A stretch of 40,000 bases of DNA from Neocallimastix lanati (nom. inval.) (GCA_016946835.1 JACVTC010000293.1:10001-50000), one strand, 5' to 3'. Positions 20,656-33,783 are shown, numbered from the stretch's first letter. The notes: generated by a model from the sequence alone, not told the origin. Made by a program: numbers and translations.

Positions 20656-21266
20656 TGTAACGAATATTGGAATATCCGTGTTTTAAAGAGTGTAACACAA
20701 TAGGTAAGCACTTTTTGATTAATAAGTAATTTGGTTTTTTTTAAAATATAGTTTTATTAATTAAGAAATTTAAAAATATTAATTATAAAGATTAATTATT
20801 GTAATATTTCGAATTACTTATTAATTAATTTAATAATTAATAAAAACACAATTTTTAAAAAATATTTTTTTTTTGGCTGCGAAATTCACTCCTATTTATA
20901 GTTTTTCAAAATTTAAATCCATAAAAATTTAAAACCATAAAATCATTAAAAAGTTTCATAAAAATTGATTATTTTCGGTTAAAAAGAATCTAAAGGAAAT
21001 AATGATAAAAGATAAATTAAAATAGAATTTCTATCTGATTTGTTTCTATTAATTTCTAAGAATTTCTTTTGTTAATTTTTACAGAAATTTATACAGAAAC
21101 AAATACAGAAACAAATACAGAAATGAAGTATAAAAATTCTTTAAAATTTAAATGATATAAAATTTTAGTAAAGGTGTGAGTCGAACCCTAGTGGTTCAGG
21201 CTGAGGTCATAGTGACTAACCACTATGCCAGCATTCTAATTTCTAATTTTTTTAAGATTCGTTACA
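20656..21266 (-). repeat. gypsy 2 3' LTR
   Basis: 611 bp, TG..CA on both strands because the terminal ten bases are inverted repeats (TGTAACGAAT/ATTCGTTACA). It contains a TATA box (TATAAATA, minus strand, 20893-20900) and a tRNA-like block at 21178-21230. Confidence 0.95.
21175..21240 (-). promoter_or_regulatory. tRNA-like block with A and B boxes in the gypsy 2 LTR (3' copy)
   Basis: On the minus strand TGGCATAGTGG (21230-21220) fits the Pol III A-box consensus at every position, and GGTTCGACTC (21187-21178) fits the B box. They are 43 bases apart start to start, a tRNA-like spacing, and TTTT follows about 14 bases after the block. It does not fold as a real tRNA: the T-stem does not pair, while long hairpins do form (CATAGTG/CACTATG; TAGTGGTT/AACCACTA). 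It looks like a tRNA-derived or SINE-like promoter relic. The second copy is at 26660-26725. Confidence 0.55.
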
Positions 21267-21280
21267 TGGTCCTCCTCTAG
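21267..21280 (-). promoter_or_regulatory. gypsy 2 polypurine tract
   Basis: The minus strand reads CTAGAGGAGGACCA directly before the LTR TG. Purine-rich and in the right place to prime plus-strand DNA. Confidence 0.75.
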
Positions 21281-21490
21281 GATTCGGATGCCAGACGAAT
21301 CTTTTGCTTTAAATCTAAACTATTTCTAATTCTAACTTTTTTATAATAATAAACTATAACTAAAATACTTATAGGAGTGATAATTTAATTAATACATTGA
21401 ATAATAAAAATTACATGAATTTTAAGTTTTAAAAATAAAGTATAAAAATAAAACTATCTAGAATAAATGTTTTTGAACAATTTAAAATAA

Positions 21491-21521
<31 letters not shown>

Positions 21522-21589
21522 ATCATAAGTTAGAATGATTAATAGTACTTTGATGAAATAAAATTTATTTTTGATTAAATGATTTATAT
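21281..21589 (-). other. gypsy 2 3' untranslated region
   Basis: About 300 bp between the pol stop and the polypurine tract, AT-rich, with a 25-T run at 21491-21515. No gene seen. Confidence 0.6.
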
Positions 21590-26129
<4,540 letters not shown>

Positions 26130-26141
26130 TGGTGTTTTTAT
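26130..26141 (-). promoter_or_regulatory. gypsy 2 putative self-priming site
   Basis: The minus strand directly after the 5' LTR reads ATAAAAACACCA, with no TGG start, so it is not a usual tRNA 3'-end site. Its first ten bases are complementary to GTGTTTTTAT inside the LTR (26334-26325), 51 bases downstream of a TATA box (26385-26378). If transcription starts there, the RNA 5' end can fold back on this site, as known for Tf1-type chromoviruses. Confidence 0.5.
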
Positions 26142-26377
26142 TGTAACGAATATTGGAATATCCGTGTTTTAAAGAGTGTAATACAATAGGTAAGCACTTT
26201 TTGATTAATAAGTAATTTGGTTTTTTTAAAATATAGTTTTATTAATTAAGAAATTTAAAAATATTAATTATAAAGATTAATTATTGTAATATTTCGAATT
26301 ACTTATTAATTAATTTAATAATTAATAAAAACACAATTTTTAAAAAATATTTTTTTTTTGGCTGCGAAATTCACTCC

Positions 26378-26385
26378 TATTTATA
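26378..26385 (-). promoter_or_regulatory. TATA box in gypsy 2 5' LTR
   Basis: TATAAATA on the minus strand within CTATAAATAGGAG, the clearest TATA box in the LTR. It lies 51 bases upstream of the proposed RNA start at 26334. Gypsy 3 now separates this LTR from its outer 20 bp but leaves the TATA box and downstream region intact. Confidence 0.5.
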
Positions 26386-26659
26386 GTTTTTCAAAATTTA
26401 AATCCATAAAAATTTAAAACCATAAAATCATTAAAAAGTTTCATAAAAATTGATTATTTTCGGTTAAAAAGAATCTAAAGGAAATAATGATAAAAGATAA
26501 ATTAAAATAGAATTTCTATCTGATTTGTTTCTATTAATTTCTAAGAATTTCTTTTGTTAATTTTTACAGAAATTTATACAGAAACAAATACAGAAACAAA
26601 TACAGAAATGAAGTATAAAAATTCTTTAAAATTTAAATGATATAAAATTTTAGTAAAGG

Positions 26660-26725
26660 TGTGAGTCGAACCCTAGTGGTTCAGGCTGAGGTCATAGTGA
26701 CTAACCACTATGCCAGCATTCTAAT
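26660..26725 (-). promoter_or_regulatory. tRNA-like block with A and B boxes in the gypsy 2 LTR (5' copy)
   Basis: Same sequence as at 21175-21240. A box TGGCATAGTGG at 26715-26705 and B box GGTTCGACTC at 26672-26663 on the minus strand. In this copy the block lies in U3, upstream of the TATA box. Confidence 0.5.
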
Positions 26726-26735
26726 TTCTAATTTT

Positions 26736-27527
26736 TAATACAGAATGAACAAATAATACTAATTGTGCTAGAATAATATAAATTATTCTAACCTTATAGA
26801 TTATTCTATTCTATATAATTGGAACTTTCCAATATTCTTCAAATATTACTAAATAGAAATCTTAAGTTAATAAATCACTAATTAACTTATAATTCCTTTT
26901 TGAATTATCGATCCGATTCCATTATAATGTATTAAAAATCTTTAGCCAAGAATATTGTCCTTGCCCACTTAATATATTAATATTATATTTCTTTTGTATT
27001 ATGTTATATTGAAAATAATCAAATCTATTTAATTAGTTATTAAAATTTTCGTTATCAATTTAAGTTTATTTTTAATTACTAAATTTAACTAAGCCACAAT
27101 AAAATATTCTGTATAATCTCTTTATTTTTATTTTATATATATTAGTATTAAACTATTATTAAATAATTAATAATTCAATAATATATAACTACTATTTATA
27201 ACAATAATATTATTAACTAAAATAATAATTTAATTTCAATTTAAATGTTTTATTTATAAAAATAATTAGTAATTAGTTTATTAAAAAAATAGTTAGGCTT
27301 TACAAATTTTAATTTGATAAAAAATATAAATACATGTAATTTTAGTGAAATAAAATATAATCAATAACTTTCTTTTTATTAAATAAATAATTATATTATT
27401 ATTTTTCTTTTATAAATTTAAATAAATAAATAAATATTGATTTTAAAACAAATTATTTTTTTTTTATTGTAATTTTATTATTTGTGTTAATTATTATTAT
27501 ATTCCTAAAATTATATGAACCATACCA
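26736..27527 (+). repeat. gypsy 3 5' LTR
   Basis: Begins TAATACAGAATGAACAAATA and ends ATATGAACCATACCA. The ends are not a clean TG..CA pair at the left. The same sequence is at 32965-33758. Confidence 0.9.
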
Positions 27528-27535
27528 TGAAAAAT

Positions 27536-27552
27536 TGGTGGAGATATCGGGG
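27536..27552 (+). promoter_or_regulatory. gypsy 3 primer-binding site
   Basis: TGGTGGAGATATCGGGG eight bases after the LTR. TGG pairs with a tRNA CCA end, and the rest implies a tRNA whose 3' end reads CCGATATCTCCACCA. I cannot name the tRNA. Gypsy 1 has the same site at 36041-36055. Confidence 0.75.
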
Positions 27553-28031
27553 AATATAATAATAAATTAATACATTAGGGATAAAATTATAATATTAATA
27601 AATAATTTTTCTAATAAAACAAATAATTTTTTTAAAAAACAATTTTTATATTTTTAACTAATTATTATTAATTGTTAAAAATATTAATTAATATTAAATT
27701 AAACTAATATTCGTGCATAGATTTCCGGGTTAAGTTTATCCTACATAGTAATTGGGCTAGTAGGCTCTGGACTGCTATTTTTTATATTGAAAATAGTAAC
27801 CGTGGCACACGCGTGGCATGACACCTTTCAAGAGGTAAGCTGCACGTCAGACAGTGTGTACTATCAGATTGCACGATTATTATAATTTAATAAATGATTA
27901 ATAATAATAAATAATTAATAATTTTATTAGTTAAAAGATTTATTTTTTTTAATTTTTTTTTATTTTTACTTTTTATAACAATTTATACATTACGAGGTTT
28001 AGCATTCTATAGATACAATAAATTTTATTTA
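27553..28031 (+). other. gypsy 3 leader with a G+C-rich block
   Basis: The first and last parts are ordinary AT-rich sequence. The segment from about 27715 to 27880 is much richer in G+C, with GTGGCACACGCGTGGCATGA and AGCTGCACGTCAGACAGTG. AGAGGTAAGC at 27831 resembles a 5' splice site and TTTAG at 27998-28002 a 3' splice site, so a 168-base intron is conceivable. Packaging or translation-control RNA structure is the alternative. Confidence 0.5.
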
Positions 28032-28949
28032 ATGAGAACATCCAGTACTTCCAGTACTCCAACAGAGAGTACTCCAGAAAGTAAGCTTAGCTTCCGAGAA
28101 TTAAAGAAAGAATTAAAAGATTTTGAAAAGCTTACTAAACAAAACCTAGACATCAATTCCTGGGCAAACGAGTTAAAGGCATGGATAAAATACCAACATA
28201 TCAAGGATCCTGAAACTATTTTTACTGCTTGTATATTAACGGCTTCTGGAGAACCAAGAGAAATTATCCAAGAACTAGAAGATGGAAATGACCTTATTGA
28301 AGATGAAGATTCTGATTTCGATAGCGATAGTGAAGGAGAAGATGATGAAGAAAGTGAATCTACTAGCACCTACCCAAGCCTTGATGAAATCATAAATCAT
28401 CTGAAGACTTTCTATGGACTTAAAGAAGATCAAACCAACTTGTTACGAGAATTGCGTTCCATGAAAATAAAGAAGAACGAGAAAGTTAAAGATTTTAATG
28501 TCCGTTATAGATCTTTGTACCATAAATTGGATAAAAAGAGAAGAAGAAAAATTAGTATTTTAGATTATGCAGATTCCTTAACCAATAATCCTGACGCATG
28601 GAGAAAGGTTATGCTTAAAGACAATATTTCTATTACCAAAGCATTCGCTATAGCTGAAAAAGTTGATCGTTTATCTATTAAAAATAGTACTGAATATTAT
28701 GATAAGACTCATTACAATCTCCTTAACTCTAAAAGTAATTTTAATAAGAACATTTCAAATGATTTTAACAAACCAAAAACCCACAAAAATGTATCTATAG
28801 AAAATATCACTAACAAGATGAAAGAAATGAAAATTAGTACTTGCTGGTTTTGTAGCAATGAAGGACATACCAAACGAAACTGTCCTAAATTAAATTCTAT
28901 ATTGGAAAATAACCGCAAGAAGTTTTATGAAAATCATTTAAACCACTAA
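28032..28949 (+). CDS. gypsy 3 gag
   Basis: A 305-residue capsid/nucleocapsid protein. It starts at the first ATG after the leader (MRTSSTSSTPTES). A Ser/Thr-rich N-terminus is followed by a Gag core with an acidic loop (DEDSDFDSDSEGEDDEESES, about 98-117), a basic helix (KLDKKRRRK) and a CCHC knuckle CWFCSNEGHTKRNC near 28842-28882. The segment KKNEKVKDFNVRYRSLYHKLD corresponds to RNETVVEFNKRFKEIYKKLN in gypsy 1, a typical retrotransposon Gag motif. The last codons CAT TTA AAC CAC TAA contain the slippery heptamer T TTA AAC, through which a fraction of ribosomes should enter pol. Confidence 0.9.
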   Translation: MRTSSTSSTPTESTPESKLSFRELKKELKDFEKLTKQNLDINSWANELKAWIKYQHIKDPETIFTACILTASGEPREIIQELEDGNDLIEDEDSDFDSDSEGEDDEESESTSTYPSLDEIINHLKTFYGLKEDQTNLLRELRSMKIKKNEKVKDFNVRYRSLYHKLDKKRRRKISILDYADSLTNNPDAWRKVMLKDNISITKAFAIAEKVDRLSIKNSTEYYDKTHYNLLNSKSNFNKNISNDFNKPKTHKNVSIENITNKMKEMKISTCWFCSNEGHTKRNCPKLNSILENNRKKFYENHLNH

Positions 28950-28989
28950 AAGGGAGTAGAAGCACTCCCATCGTCAAAAAAATTGCTTC
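28937..28989 (+). promoter_or_regulatory. gypsy 3 -1 ribosomal frameshift signal: T TTA AAC plus H-type pseudoknot
   Basis: The heptamer at 28937-28943 is in exact X XXY YYZ register with gag (codons TTA 28938, AAC 28941). An 8-base spacer (which includes the gag stop) is followed by stem 1 GGGAGT (28952-28957)/ACTCCC (28964-28969). The loop AGAAGC contributes GAAGC (28959-28963), which pairs with GCTTC at 28985-28989 to form stem 2 across a 15-base A-rich loop. Slipping back one base gives TTT AAA CCA CTA AAA GGG, the start of the open pol frame. The geometry (spacer 8, stems 6 and 5, short first loop) is that of known viral frameshift pseudoknots. Confidence 0.85.
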
Positions 28990-31900
28990 AGTCTGCCATC
29001 GTCCCAAAATAGTTGACTTAAAAGAAGATGATGATTATGAAGAAACTGCTGATTTCCAAGAAGGTACTACTACGGATTATTACGAAGATTTTGATGATAA
29101 GTCGGATGGTTCCAAAGAATTGAATTACTTAGTAAACGTTATAAAGAGAAAGGCAAATCATAAAGATGAAGAGACTAGTGACCAAAGAGAAAAGAGGGTT
29201 CACCGTAGTCTAAGAGATGATCCTAAGCCAATAGTTACTCCAGGTTTACGAAAACAAAAAGAAAATCAATTAAGGGGAACATCGCGACCAGTCAAAAAGC
29301 CAACAACTCAATTACATCCTTCGATTATGGTTCAACCTAGAATAGAAAAAGAAAAGAGAATTGAGAAAGAGCTAAGAGATAAGGAAAGAGCTAGTACTAG
29401 TACTTCTGTGGAAAATAATAATAATAATAGTAATGTTAATGTTATTAATGAAGAAACTTCTCAGGAAGAAAATAATTCTAAACAAACTTTAAATAAATTA
29501 ATTCAAGAAAAATCATCAGAAAAGTCAACTGAAATTATGCCAACTAGAATTCCAAGAAGAATACAAATGCAAACTGATTGTGATAGTTATGACGTGATCA
29601 AAGATTTAAACTCCAGTAATTGCAATATTACATTTGGACAATTATTGGACGTTGCTCCAAAGATACGGTCTCAAGTATCACAAGGACTTAAATTAGAAAA
29701 GAATAATACTAAAATTTCAGGTGCAGTGGATAATATGTGTGCTACTACAATAATAACGAACAATATAGATCATACATATAAAAGTAAACATCATGAACCA
29801 CAAGAAGATGATATTGCTATGGTTGATGTAATAGTAGATGGAGTTCGTGGTAAGGCTTTAATAGATTCATGTAGCAACTTAAGTATTATCACAAAGCAAT
29901 TTTTAGATAAATTACCTTATCAGTATGAACCTATAGGAGTTAGTGCAGGACGAATACGTTTAGCAACGATGAATGATGATTACTCAGAAGATGTGTTAAT
30001 CAAAGTTCCCGTAAAAATTAATGAACTAGAACTACTTGTTACGTGTAGAATTATAGACAAGGAAGATCCATTCTATGATATATTAATCAACCTCAAAACT
30101 CAAATTGATAATCAGTTATTTATACATCCAATTAGATATAGTCTTTGTCGATTTAATGATCAAGGTTTAATTGAAGAAATTGCACCTATTAATAATGAAT
30201 ATGATGACGAAGAAAAATTATTATGTGTAATCAAAGCATTGAATCACCAAGAAGCTAAGCAACAATTGAAAACGATTGAAGGATTACCACCCATAAAATA
30301 TATATATGACAGAGTTTTTCAAAGTACAATTAATTCAAATTATAGAGAAGCTATTACTAAATTACTTGAAGAATATATTGATATAATTGCAACTTCTTCT
30401 GAAGAATTAACACCTTCAGATTTATCACCACACAAAATTATTCTTAAGGAAGGAGTTAAACCTATTAAACAAAAATTTTATCGACTTAGTAAATTAAAAA
30501 CAGATATCTTAAAAGAAGAATTAACCAAACTCATATATAAACGATTAATTGAACCTTCATGTTCAGAATGGTCATCACCAGTAGTACTTGTGCCTAAAAA
30601 GAACGGTAAATGGCGCCTGTGTATTGACTATAGGAAAGTAAATGAAGCAACTAAGAAGGATTCTTATTCTTTACCAAATATTGAGGAAATTTTTGATAGC
30701 TTAGATGGAGCAAAAATCTTCTCAACATTAGATCTTTATTCCGGTTATCATCAAATATTAATGGATGATGATAGTGTTGAAATCACTACCTTTACAACTA
30801 AGTTCGGAAACTACCAATTCAAGGTAATGCCCTTCGGTTTAACAGGTGCTCCAGCTACATTCCAAAGAGAAATGAACCGTATACTATTTCCCTTAATAGG
30901 AAAATGCGTCTATAACTTTATAGATGATATTTTAATCTACTCAAGAACTGAAGAAGAACACCTAGAACATCTTAAACAAGTCTTAGAAATATTCAAGGAA
31001 CATAAGTTAAAAATCAATATCGAAAAGTGTTCTTTCATGCAAACTGAAGTAGAAGTACTTGGACATAAAGTATCCTCAGAAGGTTTAAGTCCATTGGAAA
31101 ACAAAGTTGAAGCTATTAAAGAATGGAAGGCTCCCTCTAACATTCATGAACTTCGATCATTTTTAGGAGCCATTGGATATTATAGAAATTTTATTAAGGA
31201 CTTTGCAAAAGTTACTGCTCCTCTCTGCACTCTATTAAGAAAAGGTATTAAGTTTGAATGGAAAAAGGAACAAGAAGAAAGTTTTAAAATTCTTAAGGAA
31301 AGATTAATCAATGCCCCAATATTAAGATTTCCTAGATTTGATAGAGAATTTATTATAAGAACAGATGCTTCCTATGATGGAATAGGCGGTGTGCTTTTAC
31401 AAAAGGATGATGAAACTGGAAAGGAGCATCCGGTTCATTATATTAGTAGAAGTTTATCTAAATCGGAAAAGAATTATGGAATTACGGATCTAGAAGGTGC
31501 CGCTCTAATTTACTGTATTAATAAATTAAAATCTTATATTATGGGAAATCCTAAGCAAACTATAGTATATACAGACCATAGACCCTTAATCGGATTACTT
31601 AAAAATAAGGAACCACAAAACTCTCGCCATACAAGATGGTGTTTGACTGTCAGTATGTTAGGAATTGATTTACGATATGAAGCTGGGAAGAATAATGTTG
31701 TTGCAGACGCTTTATCAAGAATGAAAAATGAAAAAGAAAAAGTTATCTTAACAACACAAATTATCAAAGAACAAGATGAAAACCTGCTTTCAAGAACCAT
31801 TAAGGAATTTATTGAAGAAAAATTTACGACAATTGATGGTGTGGACTACTTTGTTGATGGCAATAATTATAGAAAATTAGTTACAGATACAAAAGAAAAA

Positions 31901-32941
31901 CTTCAATTAATTTTTCAAGCACACAGTATAGGACACGAAGGCTATTACAAGACATACCAACGTTTGAAAAAGAGCTACTATTGGAACAATATGGTTAATG
32001 ACATTAAGCGAATTATAGGTAAATGTGAAAAATGTCAATTAAATAAATCTCAACCATACCCTGAACCAACGGAAGATAAACCAACTGAAGTGGAAGGACT
32101 ATTTACACACTTAGGATTGGACATTATAGGACCTCTAAATAAAACCAGAAATAATAATCAATATATAATCGTTGTGGTTGATTATTTTACTAAATGGGTT
32201 GAGACAGAGCCCACTGAAAATGTTACTTCTCAGGATGTGATAAAATTTTTAATTAATGTATTTGCTCGACACGGTGTACCTCAAATTATCACTACTGATA
32301 ATGGAACACAATTTACATCAGATATGACAAAAATCTTCCTTGATTTATATGATGTATATGTTAAATTTATCACTCCATATCATCCTGAAAGCAATGGTTT
32401 AGTTGAGAATCGTAATAAAGAAATTGGAAAATTATTACGATTACTAGGAAAACAACACAAAGAGTGGGATGAAATTTTACCATCTGCACTTTGGGCTTTA
32501 AGAACTACTAAAAACTCAATTACCAACCATTCAAGCTTTGAATTAGTTTATGGAAGGGAGGACCAACAACCTTTTGACATTGCTGCCAGACCAACTAAGG
32601 GTATAAATAAGTCTTCTGACGAAATTCTACTGGAAAAATTTGTATCACACTACCAATGGGTAATGGAGGCCGCGTCTAATATCAAAAATGCTTCGAAGTA
32701 TTGGGCTACTAGGAGAGAAGAAAAGACCAGTATGAATCAAGCTAAACGAATAAAACCAGGTGATTTAGTACTAGTAAGAAACTTTAATCGAACTAAATTA
32801 GAACCTTACTTTGTTGGACCTATGAAAGTGGTAAAGAAACAATTCAATACAGTCACTTTAGCTGATCCTGCTACTAATATACAAATGAATCGTAATGTTC
32901 ATTTGAAAAATATTGTCAAGTTTAACTCAGCTTCTACCTAG
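28937..32941 (+). CDS. gypsy 3 pol: protease, reverse transcriptase, RNase H, integrase
   Basis: About 1334 residues in the -1 frame relative to gag, open from the slippery site (FKPLKGSRSTPIV). There is no suitable ATG at the beginning, as expected for a frameshift product. Counting from 28937: a charged linker (1-190), protease near 309 with KALIDSCSNLSII, where the active-site DSG reads DSC; RT with STLDLYSGYHQI (about 598) and NFIDDILIYS (about 661); RNase H TDASYDGIGG (about 808) and YTDHRPL; integrase HHCC (HSIGHEG..CEKCQLN, about 995-1030) and DDE in LGLDIIGPL (about 1061), TTDNGTQF (about 1120) and VENRNKEIG (about 1156). It ends NVHLKNIVKFNSAST, no chromodomain. Apart from the protease change it looks functional. 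Confidence 0.93.
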   Translation, partial: FKPLKGSRSTPIVKKIASVCHRPKIVDLKEDDDYEETADFQEGTTTDYYEDFDDKSDGSKELNYLVNVIKRKANHKDEETSDQREKRVHRSLRDDPKPIVTPGLRKQKENQLRGTSRPVKKPTTQLHPSIMVQPRIEKEKRIEKELRDKERASTSTSVENNNNNSNVNVINEETSQEENNSKQTLNKLIQEKSSEKSTEIMPTRIPRRIQMQTDCDSYDVIKDLNSSNCNITFGQLLDVAPKIRSQVSQGLKLEKNNTKISGAVDNMCATTIITNNIDHTYKSKHHEPQEDDIAMVDVIVDGVRGKALIDSCSNLSIITKQFLDKLPYQYEPIGVSAGRIRLATMNDDYSEDVLIKVPVKINELELLVTCRIIDKEDPFYDILINLKTQIDNQLFIHPIRYSLCRFNDQGLIEEIAPINNEYDDEEKLLCVIKALNHQEAKQQLKTIEGLPPIKYIYDRVFQSTINSNYREAITKLLEEYIDIIATSSEELTPSDLSPHKIILKEGVKPIKQKFYRLSKLKTDILKEELTKLIYKRLIEPSCSEWSSPVVLVPKKNGKWRLCIDYRKVNEATKKDSYSLPNIEEIFDSLDGAKIFSTLDLYSGYHQILMDDDSVEITTFTTKFGNYQFKVMPFGLTGAPATFQREMNRILFPLIGKCVYNFIDDILIYSRTEEEHLEHLKQVLEIFKEHKLKINIEKCSFMQTEVEVLGHKVSSEGLSPLENKVEAIKEWKAPSNIHELRSFLGAIGYYRNFIKDFAKVTAPLCTLLRKGIKFEWKKEQEESFKILKERLINAPILRFPRFDREFIIRTDASYDGIGGVLLQKDDETGKEHPVHYISRSLSKSEKNYGITDLEGAALIYCINKLKSYIMGNPKQTIVYTDHRPLIGLLKNKEPQNSRHTRWCLTVSMLGIDLRYEAGKNNVVADALSRMKNEKEKVILTTQIIKEQDENLLSRTIKEFIEEKFTTIDGVDYFVDGNNYRKLVTDTKEKLQLIFQAHSIGHEGYYKTYQRLKKSYYWNNMVNDIKRIIGKCEKCQLNKSQPYPEPTEDKPTEVEGLFTHLGLDIIGPLNKTRNNNQYIIVVVDYFTKWVETEPTENVTSQDVIKFLINVFARHGVPQIITTDNGTQFTSDMTKIFLDLYDVYVKFITPYHPESNGLVENRNKEIGKLLRLLGKQHKEWDEILPSALWALRTTKNSITNHSSFELVYGREDQQPFDIAARPTKGINKSSDEILLEKFVSHYQWVMEAASNIKNASKYWATRREEKTSMNQAKRIKPGDLVLVRNFNRTKLEPYFVGPMKVVKKQFNTVTLADPATNIQMNRNVHLKNIVKFNSAST

Positions 32942-32948
32942 CTTGAGT

Positions 32949-32963
32949 CTTAGCGGGGGCATC
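32949..32963 (+). promoter_or_regulatory. gypsy 3 polypurine-tract region
   Basis: CTTAGCGGGGGCATC lies just before the 3' LTR. AGCGGGGG is the only purine-rich block there, although it contains one C and is three bases from the LTR, so it is a weaker match than in the other elements. Confidence 0.55.
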
Positions 32964-32964
32964 T

Positions 32965-33758
32965 TAATACAGAATGAACAAATAATACTAATTGTGCTAG
33001 AATAATATAAATTATTCTAACCTTATAGATTATTCTATTCTATATATAATTGGAACTTTCCAATATTCTTCAAATATTACTAAATAGAAATCTTAAGTTA
33101 ATAAATCACTAATTAACTTATAATTCCTTTTTGAATTATCGATCCGATTCCATTATAATGTATTAAAAATCTTTAGCCAAGAATATTGTCCTTGCCCACT
33201 TAATATATTAATATTATATTTCTTTTGTATTATGTTATATTGAAAATAATCAAATCTATTTAATTAGTTATTAAAATTTTCGTTATCAATTTAAATTTAT
33301 TTTTAATTACTAAATTTAACTAAGCCACAATAAAATATTCTGTATAATCTCTTTATTTTTATTTTATATATATTAGTATTAAACTATTATTAAATAATTA
33401 ATAATTCAATAATATATAACTACTATTTATAACAATAATATTATTAACTAAAATAATAATTTAATTTCAATTTAAATGTTTTATTTATAAAAATAATTAG
33501 TAATTAGTTTATTAAAAAAATAGTTAGGCTTTACAAATTTTAATTTGATAAAAAATATAAATACATGTAATTTTAGTGAAATAAAATATAATCAATAACT
33601 TTCTTTTTATTAAATAAATAATTATATTATTATTTTTCTTTTATAAATTTAAATAAATAAATAAATATTGATTTTAAAACAAATTATTTTTTTTTTATTG
33701 TAATTTTATTATTTGTGTTAATTATTATTATATTCCTAAAATTATATGAACCATACCA
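32965..33758 (+). repeat. gypsy 3 3' LTR
   Basis: 794 bp, same as 26736-27527 apart from an extra TA (ATATATAATTGG versus ATATAATTGG) and one G/A change (TTTAAATTTA versus TTTAAGTTTA). It is followed directly by the T7 run of the gypsy 2 LTR. Confidence 0.9.
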
Positions 33759-33778
33759 TTTTTTTAAGATTCGTTACA
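33759..33778 (-). repeat. gypsy 2 5' LTR, outer 20 bp
   Basis: TTTTTTTAAGATTCGTTACA, the end of the LTR cut off by gypsy 3, followed by the GTTAC duplication and the linker of gypsy 1. Confidence 0.9.
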
Positions 33779-33783
33779 GTTAC
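33779..33783. repeat. target-site duplication of gypsy 2, right copy (GTTAC)
   Basis: Matches 20651-20655 and marks the return to gypsy 1 sequence. Confidence 0.9.

Larger units (their letters stand above)
26142..26736 (-). repeat. gypsy 2 5' LTR, larger piece
   Basis: Matches 20656-21266 up to the T-run of TCTAATTTTT, where gypsy 3 interrupts. The remaining 20 bp are at 33759-33778. The last T here cannot be assigned with certainty between host and gypsy 3. Confidence 0.93.
26736..33758 (+). mobile_element. gypsy 3: complete Ty3/gypsy retrotransposon, youngest layer of the nest
   Basis: LTRs at about 26736-27527 and 32965-33758 (792 and 794 bp; one substitution and one TA indel by eye). 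Order: LTR, primer site, leader, gag, -1 frameshift signal, protease, RT, RNase H, integrase, polypurine tract, LTR. It inserted into the T7 run of the gypsy 2 5' LTR; the 4-5-bp duplication is T only, so the exact ends are uncertain by 1-2 bp. Gag and Pol frames are open throughout. The one visible defect is Cys in place of Gly in the protease active site. Its proteins and primer site show it is a sister of gypsy 1, though the LTRs are unlike. Confidence 0.94.

Noticed and set aside
20656-20698. N-terminal residues MLHSLKHGYSNIR in front of the gypsy 1 protease segment
   Set aside because: They are read from the gypsy 2 LTR across the insertion junction, not from gypsy 1.
21178-21230. A functional tRNA gene
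   Set aside because: A and B boxes match, but T-stem pairing fails and no acceptor or anticodon arm can be drawn; kept only as a tRNA-like promoter relic.
29120-29122. Start of gypsy 3 pol at a TTG codon
   Set aside because: TTG is not a plausible eukaryotic start here, and the frame is open back to the slippery site at 28937.
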